Shown here: positions 13,560-21,456 of the stretch, one piece after another
Layout: every line of letters starts with the position of its first letter
How positions within the stretch are numbered: the first letter of the stretch is position 1
Virus record (IMG/VR): IMGVR_UViG_3300005294_000044
Span: 1 to 57,159 of that record
Length of the DNA: 57,159 nucleotides
Source of the DNA: a virus
Direction: 5' to 3' (one strand)
Made by a program: the position numbers and the translations under genes
The notes under the pieces: generated by a model
Seen by the model: only the letters and a program-made list of their open reading frames with translations
The model's database searches: none
What the model was told of the DNA's origin: nothing

Positions 13560-14761
13560 TACAGCACCACCGGATACGGGATCGGGACCAGCCATTTGGT
13601 GGACTTGTAGTGGCTCAGGTCAGACTTGCGTAGCACTGAGCCCAGGTAGTTCCAGGCCAGCAGCAGGTACAGGTCGGGGTAGCCGCGCTCCAGCTCCTGC
13701 TCGGGGGAGATGATGGGGATTCTGGTGCCGGGGGTGAACTTACCCACCTTGGCTGGGGTGGTGTCCACGACGTAGTCGATGACATCGGAGTCCAGGCCAC
13801 AGAAGTTGAGCAGGGTGGTGGACTTGGCCGTGGCCCCGAATCCGGCGATGGTGCCGTAACGGTACTGGTCGATCAGGCTGAAGAGTCGGTGGGCTACGTG
13901 CTGGACCCGACCCTGGAAAGAGCTATAGGTGTCAATGTTTCGAAGCCAGCTCTCAGTGTAGAGCTGGTGATGTCGAGCCTTGGTCCAGTCCTTACTGACA
14001 CTGACCCGGATCGACCCACCCTGTGGTTCAGTCTTTCTGATGCCCTGGATGTGCAGCCCCGCCCGCTGGAGCAGGTTGCTCAGGGAGTTGATCGAGAAGT
14101 AGAACCGGTGCTCGTGGTAGACGTGGTCGAACATGTTGCCAGCCAACAGGTCCCCCAGGTACTGGACCTCGAATACGGCCACACCATCAGGGGCCAGCAG
14201 ATCGGCCACCCCGTTGAGGAAGTCGTGCGGATCCGCAACATGGGCCAGGACGTTGTTGGCGATGATCAGACCAGCCTGACCGTGCTCCGCCCGCACGTCC
14301 TGGGCCAGGGCCCGGTTGAACGGCTGGGTGAGGATGTCCAGGCCAGAGTCCCGGGCCACCTGTGACGGTCCTCCGGCCGGGTCAATGCCCAGGGTGCGTC
14401 CTCCATGATCGGCGAAGTGACGTAGCAGGGAACCATCGTTGCTGGCGATCTCCACCGTGAGATCTTTGATCTGCCAAGGGTAGCGCTGGATCAGGTCCAG
14501 GGCATAGTCGCGGTGATAGCGCTGGATCGGGGCCAAGGTGCTGGAGTAGAACATGTAGTCCTGGTTGAACAGGACCTCATCCGGCACCACCTCGCGAAGC
14601 TGGACCAGGAAGCAGTTCTCACACACCAGCAGGCTCAGGTCGTAGGTGTCCGGGTCGTCGTCCACCTTGTCCATGAAGGCGCCGGCCAGTGGTGTGGATC
14701 CAAGCTCCAGGAAGAACCTCAGTTCCATGGACCCGCAGCTGGCACATTCTTCACGAATCAT
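13559..14761 (-). CDS. Sugar C-methyltransferase-like enzyme (TylC3/NovU type)
   Basis: 400 residues with the three-part layout of NDP-hexose C-methyltransferases: an N-terminal zinc site (C6, C9, C47, C50: ECASC and CENC), a central SAM fold (VEIASNDGSLL, LGIDPAGG, NNVLAHV at the post-I loop, VFEVQYLGDLL), then the C-terminal domain with AGFGATAKSTTLLNF and AWNYLGSVL. Relatives add a methyl group to carbon 3 or 5 of deoxysugars in antibiotics and O-antigens. In a phage this suggests a branched or methylated sugar is made for transfer by the adjacent glycosyltransferases. Confidence 0.8.
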   Translation of the reverse strand: MIREECASCGSMELRFFLELGSTPLAGAFMDKVDDDPDTYDLSLLVCENCFLVQLREVVPDEVLFNQDYMFYSSTLAPIQRYHRDYALDLIQRYPWQIKDLTVEIASNDGSLLRHFADHGGRTLGIDPAGGPSQVARDSGLDILTQPFNRALAQDVRAEHGQAGLIIANNVLAHVADPHDFLNGVADLLAPDGVAVFEVQYLGDLLAGNMFDHVYHEHRFYFSINSLSNLLQRAGLHIQGIRKTEPQGGSIRVSVSKDWTKARHHQLYTESWLRNIDTYSSFQGRVQHVAHRLFSLIDQYRYGTIAGFGATAKSTTLLNFCGLDSDVIDYVVDTTPAKVGKFTPGTRIPIISPEQELERGYPDLYLLLAWNYLGSVLRKSDLSHYKSTKWLVPIPYPVVL

Positions 14762-15635
14762 AGACAGCCTCCCATAGATGAATGTTCCGCTCGATGGTGA
14801 AGTTCAGTGCCGTCTGGTAAACCGCCTTACCCAGCTCCAGCTGAACGGCCGGGTCCATCATCTGGCGCAGTTGCCAGTGCCAGTCACTGTCCAGATCCGG
14901 GTGCACCAGCAGCCCGTTCTTGCCGTGCTCGATGAAGTCCGGGTACTGGCCGATGTTCTGCGCCACCGCCGGGATGCCTTTGGCGGCGTACTCCAGCACC
15001 TTGCAGTGCGACTTCATGTCGTTGAACGGGCTACGCAGCAGTGGCACCACCCCGAAGCTGAAGTTCATCTGGCTGTGGTAAGCCTCCATTGTGGACCAGT
15101 TGGTGAACCGGACCGGCAACTGGTAGCCAGCCAGATAGTTGGCCCCCATGGTATGGAAGGACATCTGCGAGTGCTCGCGAGCCAAAGACTCCAGCTCCCC
15201 CGGCAGCGTCAGCCAGTCCTGCTTATGGAACATGGACCCGGCCCAACCGATCACCGTGGGCGCCGGTGGGGGGCGGTAGTCCATCCACGACTGGGGCAGA
15301 CAGTTGGGTAGCACGAACAGCCGGTCCCCCAGGTGCAGTTGCCGGTCCAACATCTCGGCCAGTTTCGGGGTCGACACGCTCACCCGGTCCGCTATGAAGA
15401 TGTTGTACCAGGTGTCCTCGGTCATGGGGTTGTAGATGCTGTAGATCGCCTCGTTCTGCGGGTCCACGTGCAGCAGATCGTCGTCCAGGTCGTAGACAGC
15501 CAAGGTGTCCGGATCAGCGCACACCTTCTCCCACAGCTCGTTCTTCCCCGCGATGCGCTGTCCGATGACCACGTCATAGTCGAGGATGTCAGGACCGGGG
15601 GATCCCCAGTGGGCCCGGAACTTGTGCTTGTTCAA
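14751..15635 (-). CDS. GT-B-type glycosyltransferase with disrupted 5' end
   Basis: 294 residues from a TTG at 15635; GT4-like features are DYDVVIGQRI, TLAVYDLDDDLL, VIGWAGSMFHKQDW, GVVPLLRSPFNDMKSHCKVLEYAAKGIPAVAQNIG (C-terminal donor site) and HGKNGLLV. The frame is open to a TGA at 15711 and codes YRLYWPLNQLNK, the expected N-terminal piece, but the first ~13 residues (KRIFAIQTDTAGC) lie in another frame from a GTG at 15714. A one-base offset follows the Cys codon. Either the 5' end is frameshifted, a programmed shift occurs, or translation starts internally. See the GIY-YIG entry. Confidence 0.75.
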   Translation of the reverse strand: MNKHKFRAHWGSPGPDILDYDVVIGQRIAGKNELWEKVCADPDTLAVYDLDDDLLHVDPQNEAIYSIYNPMTEDTWYNIFIADRVSVSTPKLAEMLDRQLHLGDRLFVLPNCLPQSWMDYRPPPAPTVIGWAGSMFHKQDWLTLPGELESLAREHSQMSFHTMGANYLAGYQLPVRFTNWSTMEAYHSQMNFSFGVVPLLRSPFNDMKSHCKVLEYAAKGIPAVAQNIGQYPDFIEHGKNGLLVHPDLDSDWHWQLRQMMDPAVQLELGKAVYQTALNFTIERNIHLWEAVYDS

Positions 15636-15650
15636 CTGGTTCAGGGGCCA

Positions 15651-15708
15651 ATAGAGGCGGTACAGGAAAGCATCCAGCCGTGTCTGTCTGTATTGCGAAG
15701 ATACGTTT
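15651..15708 (-). repeat. Imperfect direct repeat, downstream copy (glycosyltransferase 5' end)
   Basis: 58 bp aligned without gaps to 16259-16316, with 40 identities. Nearly all differences upstream of the Cys codon are at third codon positions of KRIFA-QTDTAGC. In transcription order this copy follows the GIY-YIG stop and joins the intact glycosyltransferase body. Confidence 0.85.
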
Positions 15709-16258
15709 AGTCACGACGGTCATCACGAGCCGCAGCTCGTTCCCTGCCTTGCTTCTCCAGGTACGCCATACGAGATGCCCTCATTCTGGCTCGTGTTTCG
15801 TCTGTTATTACTCGCACTCTCAGTTTTGCCTTCTGCTCCTCGGTCATCGGCTTGCCCTTGTTGGATGGAACGTTTCCCATGAGCGACTGAGAAATCTTCC
15901 TGCGCACTTCTTCAGACGGTGGTCCATTTTTTCTGCCCTTATTCCACGATGGATGCGTGTACCCGAAGTTGCCTCCACCGTTCACGTTCAGAAGATCATG
16001 ACCCCTTCGGCGTAGTTCCAGGATCCACCAGTGCTCTCGATACCGCCTCTGATCATGGCAATCTGACTCTAGGAGAGTTGCAATTACACGGTTTCCCTTA
16101 TCAGCCTCTTCCCTGATCCAGTGTGCCAAAGGGGTATTTTGCTGAAATCGGGACGCATACCACTGCGTAGCTCTTTTGGTCACGTCCTGATACTTGGTGG
16201 CACCCACGTAACGATAGGTCGAGCCATCAATAGACAGTGCATAGACGTTGTACTCCAT
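15707..16258 (-). CDS. GIY-YIG homing endonuclease with NUMOD3 motifs
   Basis: 183 residues. NVYALSIDGSTYRYVGATK carries the two strand motifs (VYA...YVGATK, a variant of GIY-YIG), with a following RATQWYASRF and the catalytic Glu in HWWILELRRRG. Residues ~95-150 contain NUMOD3-type DNA-binding repeats (HPSWNKGRKNG, SEEVRRKISQSL, PSNKGKPMTEEQKAKLR). Its codons look less G+C-rich than those of the neighbours, a sign of transfer. It sits inside the 5' end of a glycosyltransferase gene, flanked by two diverged copies of that end. Confidence 0.88.
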   Translation of the reverse strand: MEYNVYALSIDGSTYRYVGATKYQDVTKRATQWYASRFQQNTPLAHWIREEADKGNRVIATLLESDCHDQRRYREHWWILELRRRGHDLLNVNGGGNFGYTHPSWNKGRKNGPPSEEVRRKISQSLMGNVPSNKGKPMTEEQKAKLRVRVITDETRARMRASRMAYLEKQGRERAAARDDRRD

Positions 16259-16319
16259 ATAGAGACGATACCAAGCGGCAGCCGGCTGTGTCGGTCTGCC
16301 AGGCGAAGATCCGCTTCAT
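16227..16319 (-). pseudogene. Stranded 5' end of the interrupted glycosyltransferase
   Basis: The ATG at 16319 overlaps the previous stop as ATGA, the normal arrangement of this operon. It codes MKRIFAWQTDTAGC, then runs out of frame and stops after 30 codons. The expected continuation YRLY is present one base out of phase and leads straight into the GIY-YIG reading frame. This is the apparent native start of the gene at 14751. Confidence 0.7.
16259..16316 (-). repeat. Imperfect direct repeat, upstream copy
   Basis: Partner of 15651-15708. It codes the same KRIFA-QTDTAGC and YRLY segments with G+C-richer synonymous codons, and shares the same 7-nt interval between the Cys codon and the Tyr codon. 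Confidence 0.85.
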
Positions 16320-16597
16320 CGGAGCTCCCTGTAGGTGCGGTACAGCGCCATCACTCGAACCACTTCAGGGTGTTTAGCTAAGTCGAAACCAAAGTCTGGC
16401 TCCCAACCGACGACCATATGCGAGAGCACATCAGCGAGATCATTTACCAACACCTCGGCTGGCTCCAGCTCATCGATCCGCTTCAGGTACAGGTCGCATG
16501 CCTTGAGAGCAAGCCCCAGGCGTTCCTTGTCGCTGAGCCAGACGTGACCTTCAGCGATCCCGTGCCATGCTCCAGGGCTCTCGTTCAGATCTACCAT
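16316..16597 (-). CDS. Helical hypothetical protein
   Basis: 93 residues, mostly alpha-helical (LALKACDLYLKRIDELEPAEVLVNDLADVLSHMV). Its start overlaps the previous stop (ATGGTAG) and its stop overlaps the stranded glycosyltransferase start (ATGA). No domain recognised. Its place between two glycosyltransferases suggests an accessory role in the glycan pathway. Confidence 0.65.
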   Translation of the reverse strand: MVDLNESPGAWHGIAEGHVWLSDKERLGLALKACDLYLKRIDELEPAEVLVNDLADVLSHMVVGWEPDFGFDLAKHPEVVRVMALYRTYRELR

Positions 16598-17265
16598 GGT
16601 CTGCCTCCATACTTCGCCGCGAACGTCTCCCCGTCCTTACCTGCCTGTTCCCCCAGGTGGCTGTAAATGTTTGTAAACTCGCCCATCTTCTCGTTGGGTA
16701 CCACGGGTCCGGGGGCAATCACCATGCCGCCAGCCTTACGTCCAGTGAAGTCCATGAACGTGTCACCCCACCACCACTTCAGGTCCTCATCCGCCTCGAA
16801 ACCCTTCTCGCCGCGCATGATGAACGCCCACGGGCACATCCGGTTCCACACATCATGATCCGGTTCAGTCTTCAGGATCGGCTGGGATACGGGACTGACG
16901 TGATGGGTGGAGCCGATCACCGCGTCGTGGTTCCTGATGCAGGTGCTCACGTCGGAGAACCAGCCCGGGTGCACGATGGCGTCATCACACAGGAAGGCCA
17001 CGTCCCAGGTCTGCGGACCGGACGGGAAGTCGATGAACATCAGAACAGCCCGCATACCCCGGTTCCACAGCCGGGACAGGTTGGGCGGCTGCTCGTCGTC
17101 GCGGATCACAATCATGGGATCAGACCCGAACGTGTTGACCGGGGGGTCAGAGGCGTTATCGATGACGATTACTAGATCTACCTGAGGGCCGACGGCAGCT
17201 ACACACCGCTCCAGAAGCTCGGGTCGGTTGTGGGTGAGGATGATGGCGTATCTACCGTGGGTCAT
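16591..17265 (-). CDS. Family-2-like glycosyltransferase
   Basis: 224 residues from the ATG at 17265 (ATGA overlap with the previous gene). GT-A pattern: YAIILTHNRPELLERCVAAV, LVIVIDNASDPP, LSRLWNRGM, DVAFLCDDAIVHPGW (the C-D-D aligning with the D-x-D site), then a C-terminal acceptor region (KWWWGDTFMDFTGRKAGG). It probably transfers one sugar of the phage glycan. No membrane segment. Confidence 0.8.
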   Translation of the reverse strand: MTHGRYAIILTHNRPELLERCVAAVGPQVDLVIVIDNASDPPVNTFGSDPMIVIRDDEQPPNLSRLWNRGMRAVLMFIDFPSGPQTWDVAFLCDDAIVHPGWFSDVSTCIRNHDAVIGSTHHVSPVSQPILKTEPDHDVWNRMCPWAFIMRGEKGFEADEDLKWWWGDTFMDFTGRKAGGMVIAPGPVVPNEKMGEFTNIYSHLGEQAGKDGETFAAKYGGRPW

Positions 17266-17486
17266 GCCATCCCCAGTCCGTGAAATCGTCGCCAGCAACT
17301 CGTGCACCGCACAACTGGCACGCCTGCGTTCTCTCTTAGTCCCCACTGGTTTACTCGGTCGGTGTGACCAACCTTCAGGGCGTCAGCTCCGCAGTCTGCG
17401 CACGTGCCCATGATCATGGGGCCGTGCAGCGTGACGTAGTAGCTGTAGTCATTCAGTGTGACCTTGGAGCCGATCTCCGGGTTCAC
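17262..17486 (-). CDS. Small zinc-ribbon protein
   Basis: 74 residues from the GTG at 17486, which overlaps the preceding stop as GTGA (an ATG 30 nt upstream would overlap the previous gene more). Two Cys pairs (GTCADCG and VRCTSCWRRF) about 30 residues apart form a clear zinc ribbon. No specific function; it is co-translated with two glycosyltransferases. Confidence 0.65.
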   Translation of the reverse strand: MNPEIGSKVTLNDYSYYVTLHGPMIMGTCADCGADALKVGHTDRVNQWGLRENAGVPVVRCTSCWRRFHGLGMA

Positions 17487-18541
17487 CCGCGCTCCATCTC
17501 GTACGCCCGGGTCCACGCCTCCATCTGACGCCAGGCGTTGACCTCATAGGTTTGATCTTGCATGTACGTCCTCCCCGCTTCGGCCTGCTCCTTGCGGAGA
17601 ACCTCATCGGTCAACAGGGCCTTGAGCTGGCTGTACCACTGTTTCGGGTGATCGGCCAGCAGGCCCGCCCCCGCCTCCCGGGTCAGCCTACGGTATTCCT
17701 CCCGGGGGGAGGCAACCCATGGGATCCCGAGGGCGAACATCTCGATCCCCTTCAAGCGGGACTTGGCCGCATTGAACGTGGACGGGGACAAAGGGGCCAT
17801 ACCCACATCCATGGTGTCAGCGATCGTCAAAGCCCACTTGTCCAGGGTCATGGAGCCGGTCATCTGCGGAGCCTCGTTCAGCTTCAAGGCGGCCTGGACC
17901 TTGCGGTCGCCGCCCACGATCCGCAACTGGTGCCCCTCGTCGACCAGTTGTTGGGTGGCCTTACCGGTCACCTGAAGGTCGTCCGGGTGGCTGTTGGTGG
18001 TCCCGGCCCAGCCAAAGCATCCGGTGTTGGGCTTGTCAAAGTTCAGGTACGCCTGGGGCACATAGTTGTCGATGACCATTCCCCGCCCATGCTTGGCATA
18101 GGTCTTGAGCAGGGCCCGGGTGGAGCAGGTGACCAGAGTGGCCCGCTTGCAGGACTCAGCCGCCCACTTCCACGAGAACGGGCTACCGGAGCGGGGCCGG
18201 TACATCTGAAAGGCGCTGTTATTGGGGTGGATCGTGGACATGTCATCATCCATGTCCACGACCACCGCCACCTTGTTCTGACGCAGGCAGTCAATCATCT
18301 GGGGCTGTAGTGGGTGAGCTGGACGCTGGATCACTACCACGTCCATGTCCTCGGGCATTTGGATCGAAGTGAGGATCTCCTGGCCGTTGGATCCCTCCAT
18401 CGTCTTGGCCAGGAAGCCAGAGCCCTTTTTCGGTGGCACGATCTCGATGTTGTGGCCCTGCTTCTGGAGCACGTTGGCCGGCCAGATCAAACGGTTGTGA
18501 CCACAGGCGTGAGCGTCAGCCGGGATTACGTACACCTTCAT
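17483..18541 (-). CDS. GT-B-type glycosyltransferase
   Basis: 352 residues. An N-terminal Rossmann half starts MKVYVIPADAHACGHNRLIW, then MDVVVIQRPAHP and VAVVVDMDDDMSTIHP. The C-terminal half has CFGWAGTTNSHPDD, GMAPLSPSTFNAAKSRLKGIEMFALGIPWVAS (donor-sugar site). It is a distant relative of the enzyme at 14751 and shows what that gene's N-terminus should look like (A-C-G-H-N-R-L-I-W). It overlaps the holin gene by 26 bp. Confidence 0.82.
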   Translation of the reverse strand: MKVYVIPADAHACGHNRLIWPANVLQKQGHNIEIVPPKKGSGFLAKTMEGSNGQEILTSIQMPEDMDVVVIQRPAHPLQPQMIDCLRQNKVAVVVDMDDDMSTIHPNNSAFQMYRPRSGSPFSWKWAAESCKRATLVTCSTRALLKTYAKHGRGMVIDNYVPQAYLNFDKPNTGCFGWAGTTNSHPDDLQVTGKATQQLVDEGHQLRIVGGDRKVQAALKLNEAPQMTGSMTLDKWALTIADTMDVGMAPLSPSTFNAAKSRLKGIEMFALGIPWVASPREEYRRLTREAGAGLLADHPKQWYSQLKALLTDEVLRKEQAEAGRTYMQDQTYEVNAWRQMEAWTRAYEMERG

Positions 18542-18872
18542 TGGAACTCCCTAGCTCAAGGATCTTGTCCTCTAGGGAGGTTAAGGCAGGTCGAGGTTGC
18601 ACGGAAAGTGCGAGGTTGGTCAGTTGCTGCTGAGTTTCCCGCTGCATCTCCATCAGTTTGGTCAGGTTGCCGTTGCTGGCCTCTTTGACCTGATCCAGCT
18701 TCTGGTACACGGCCACGCCAAAGGCACCCAGAACTGGTACCGCGACCAGACCCGCCAGGGTCAGGATCACTGACGGATCCTTGTCCAGAAGGGTCAGGGT
18801 CACCGATCCGGCCACCAGGATAAAGATGATTATCACTGCTGCCCAGATGGTGTTGGGGTTCTTCATTTCCAT
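18516..18872 (-). CDS. Probable holin
   Basis: 118 residues with two hydrophobic segments (TIWAAVIIIFILVAGSVTLTLL and VILTLAGLVAVPVLGAFGVAVY), then a long polar, probably coiled-coil tail (QVKEASNGNLTKLMEMQRETQQQL). Size, topology and position directly after the endolysin gene fit a class II-like holin or lysis regulator. No family signature was read, so context carries the call. Confidence 0.65.
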   Translation of the reverse strand: MEMKNPNTIWAAVIIIFILVAGSVTLTLLDKDPSVILTLAGLVAVPVLGAFGVAVYQKLDQVKEASNGNLTKLMEMQRETQQQLTNLALSVQPRPALTSLEDKILELGSSNEGVRNPG

Positions 18873-18887
18873 ACCCTGAAAACCGGG

Positions 18888-19634
18888 CTATTCGGCCAGC
18901 CGCTGAGCTAGTTCGTCAGCGATCTGTTCCACGGTCGGTGCCGGAGTACCAGGAGTGCCGCCAGCCTGCACCAGGGCCAGGATCTGGCCTACCTGGGTCT
19001 CCAGGACCTTCAGACGCCGGGCAATCATGAACGGGTAGGTCTCGGCCCCGTTGACCTGGGTGATGTTGTCGGCGTCGAACAGAACAGCCGTGTTGGTCCG
19101 GTCCAGATTGGCCAGCATCCGGTGTTCGTCGGGGGTCATGTCCTCTACCTCTTCCTGAACAGGAACCAATTTCCAGGCACCCAAAGTGGTGTACTGGTGA
19201 TCGGTCCGGGCCGACAGATGGATGTGGTCGAAATGACCAGCCGCGTCCTTGCCTATCCAGCCACTACGCACATCGTAGGACTTGCCCCGCCAGATCAGAT
19301 ACTTGAGCCACGGCATGCGCCCGGCCCGAGCCTCTTTGATCCAGTAGTTGAATAGGACAAAGCAGTCCACGCCCAGGTCCGGGCGGTGCATCACATCGGT
19401 GGCAAAAACTACCCACTGTGGGGAAACCTTAGGCCAGCCGGTAGACGAAAACGGGGTGTGGTCCTGGGGCGGTTCAGCCTGATAGTGGGCCTCGTTGGCG
19501 TACCAACTGAACAGGTGCTCTGTTGCTGCCTGCGGATAGGCGACCTTGAGCCGGTTCACCACATCCCGGATCGGCTGCGCAGGCTCCAGTGGTCTTCCCA
19601 GCCGGTCCCAGGCGTAGTACAAGGCGACTGCCAT
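18888..19634 (-). CDS. Endolysin, Zn-dependent M15-like peptidase
   Basis: 248 residues. The catalytic domain (~residues 40-145) has DHTPFSSTGWPKVSPQW (H59), VVFATDVMHRPD (D80/H83), and GHFDHIHLSAR (H137, H139), the H-F-D-H-x-H ending typical of D-Ala-D-Ala carboxypeptidase/L-Ala-D-Glu peptidases (M15/VanY-like). It would cut cross-bridges or stem peptides of host peptidoglycan at lysis. The C-terminal ~90 residues are helical (LKVLETQVGQILALV... VEQIADELAQRLAE), perhaps for multimerisation or wall contact. No signal peptide, so it depends on the neighbouring holin. Confidence 0.8.
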   Translation of the reverse strand: MAVALYYAWDRLGRPLEPAQPIRDVVNRLKVAYPQAATEHLFSWYANEAHYQAEPPQDHTPFSSTGWPKVSPQWVVFATDVMHRPDLGVDCFVLFNYWIKEARAGRMPWLKYLIWRGKSYDVRSGWIGKDAAGHFDHIHLSARTDHQYTTLGAWKLVPVQEEVEDMTPDEHRMLANLDRTNTAVLFDADNITQVNGAETYPFMIARRLKVLETQVGQILALVQAGGTPGTPAPTVEQIADELAQRLAE

Positions 19635-19645
19635 CAGTTCACCTC

Positions 19646-20395
19646 CTACGTCAAAGCAAACGCTGAATTGGCCAGGCCAGTCAAGGTGGTAGCGCTACCC
19701 ACTCTGTGGGCGGTGACCGTCAGTGGCTGATTCGTGTCACCAAAAAGGGATACATTGGCCGCACCCACTGAACGCTGGACCGTTAGCGACAGCAATGTGG
19801 AGATGGTGCCACCTGTCGTGTTCTTGATATAGGACCGGGCGTAGAAGTACGGCACACTGCCGCCGATACCAGCCACCAGGTTGACCTGGAAGAACCCCAA
19901 CAGGGTGCCGGTGATGGTCGCTGCACCTTCCCGGAGTCGGATGCGGGCCTGATGCAGGGTGCCGGCTGAGTCGAACACCCCACCGGACATGTCGCAGGCG
20001 TAGATCGAATCGTCAAGAAAATCGAAGGACGGTTCGAAGTCCCAGGATCCGGAGGGTACCGCCACCTCGGTCCCAGCCGCTGTGGCAACCGTGCCCTGAG
20101 TGGTGGAGTTGGCGTCCAAGTCCCCGATCTCGGTAACGAACCCGATGATGTAGTTACCGGCCGGAGGGACCTTCACCGCATAGACCCGTGTTGCCGGGGG
20201 GATCGGTCCCACCATGGAGGTCATGGCGATGCTGGCAGTGTCGCCGTCATAGGCCGCGATGACCGCTACCGGATCCGATCCGTCTGACACAGTGGCCGGT
20301 CGCAGGTCCCAGGTCAGACCGAGAGCGTCTGCACGTTCAACAACGGTCTGGATCCCGACGCTGATCAGTTCGGGGGCTTCCTTGGAAGGGTTCAC
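19646..20395 (-). CDS. Minor tail protein
   Basis: 249 residues, beta-rich, with YDGDTASIAMTSMVGPIPPATRVYAVKVPPAGNYIIGFV near the N-terminus (an OB-like strand pattern seen in minor tail proteins) and a Gly/Thr-rich C-terminal half. The start overlaps the stop of the previous tail gene. Follows the hub-like protein in the tail cassette; probably part of the tail tip. Confidence 0.7.
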   Translation of the reverse strand: MNPSKEAPELISVGIQTVVERADALGLTWDLRPATVSDGSDPVAVIAAYDGDTASIAMTSMVGPIPPATRVYAVKVPPAGNYIIGFVTEIGDLDANSTTQGTVATAAGTEVAVPSGSWDFEPSFDFLDDSIYACDMSGGVFDSAGTLHQARIRLREGAATITGTLLGFFQVNLVAGIGGSVPYFYARSYIKNTTGGTISTLLSLTVQRSVGAANVSLFGDTNQPLTVTAHRVGSATTLTGLANSAFALT

Positions 20396-21456
20396 TGGTA
20401 CCCCTTACGGAGCAAGTGATTCATGGCCCCACCCTCCACAAGGGACATGGACCAGGCCAGCTCCAGCCACAACGCTCCCTGCCACTTGATCACGTTGTAG
20501 GAGTCGTGGCGTGGATCAGGAGCAGTGGACAGGCTCACTCTTTCGAAGACTGTCTGGCGGTTGACCAGTCCCTCCACCACCGCCTGGGCCTGACTCTGCG
20601 TGGACAGTTGAAGGTTCTGCGTCAAAGAGATGACGAACCCCCTGTTGGGCACCGAGTGGGGCGCACTGACCGGAACGTCAGCGGTGGCGAACACAGGAAC
20701 GTCACGGTCCTGCGCCGCATTGGAGATGACAGCAAACCGGTTCGGTGCCGTGAGCAGGTCATCGGTCTCAAGGATCTGATCCCGGTACACCTTAAACCCG
20801 GTGTCATAGTCCAGGTCTGCGACAGCCTTGGCCGGATCGAAGGTGCGGATGAACCGCATGATTCCATTGTTATCGAACCAGGGGCTGAAGTAGTCACCCG
20901 ATATGGCTAGCGCCTCCAAGACCTGCCCTCGGGAGGTTCCTGAACCCCATGCTTCGGCACTGATGAAACCTGCCGGCTCCAACTGGAACGAGATAGGCAG
21001 TCCGGACAGAGCTGTGGCAATCACGTCGGCTGTATCAAACCCCACCCCATTGATCCCGGCGGTGATCTCCTGGTCCACCAGGAACATCTCATCGTTCAGG
21101 GCCATGGCCCCTAGGCGTCCTGCCGTAGTCAGCACCCGGGCCGCGTCGGTGAACATGTACCGACCCAATGGGTACTGCGTTCCATCGGCCATCACCATGA
21201 ACACCAGCACCCGGTCCGTGATCGTGTTCACGGCAGCGGTGTCTTCCACGCCCAGTGGGAGCGTGAGCTGACGCTTGATGGTCCGGGTGGTGTCGTGGGT
21301 CAGGGAGGCGGCCCGGATCGGGGTGATGTCGCCTAGATGCTGGCCGGTCACCCCGTTGATGAGCTGGAACCGGAACGTGCAGGAACGCTGCCCGATCCCG
21401 GTGTTCAGATCCAGGATCGGGTTATTGGGCAGTGTGGTCAGCGTCGGGCCACTCAT
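20392..21456 (-). CDS. Minor tail protein (hub/baseplate-like)
   Basis: 354 residues. CTFRFQLINGVTGQHLGDITPIRAASLTHDTTRTIKRQLTLPL and YPLGRYMFTDAARV, then a middle domain with LEALAISGDYFSPWFDNNGIMRF, fit the tail-tip proteins (DUF5047-like) of actinobacterial siphophages, which resemble the gp27/hub fold. GTGA/ATGA-type overlaps on both sides. It acts at the distal tail in adsorption. Confidence 0.75.
   Translation of the reverse strand: MSGPTLTTLPNNPILDLNTGIGQRSCTFRFQLINGVTGQHLGDITPIRAASLTHDTTRTIKRQLTLPLGVEDTAAVNTITDRVLVFMVMADGTQYPLGRYMFTDAARVLTTAGRLGAMALNDEMFLVDQEITAGINGVGFDTADVIATALSGLPISFQLEPAGFISAEAWGSGTSRGQVLEALAISGDYFSPWFDNNGIMRFIRTFDPAKAVADLDYDTGFKVYRDQILETDDLLTAPNRFAVISNAAQDRDVPVFATADVPVSAPHSVPNRGFVISLTQNLQLSTQSQAQAVVEGLVNRQTVFERVSLSTAPDPRHDSYNVIKWQGALWLELAWSMSLVEGGAMNHLLRKGYQ

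Noticed and set aside
15651-16319. Group I intron carrying the GIY-YIG gene
   Set aside because: Flanks are duplicated 5' coding ends rather than two halves of an exon, and no intron core pairing could be traced by eye.
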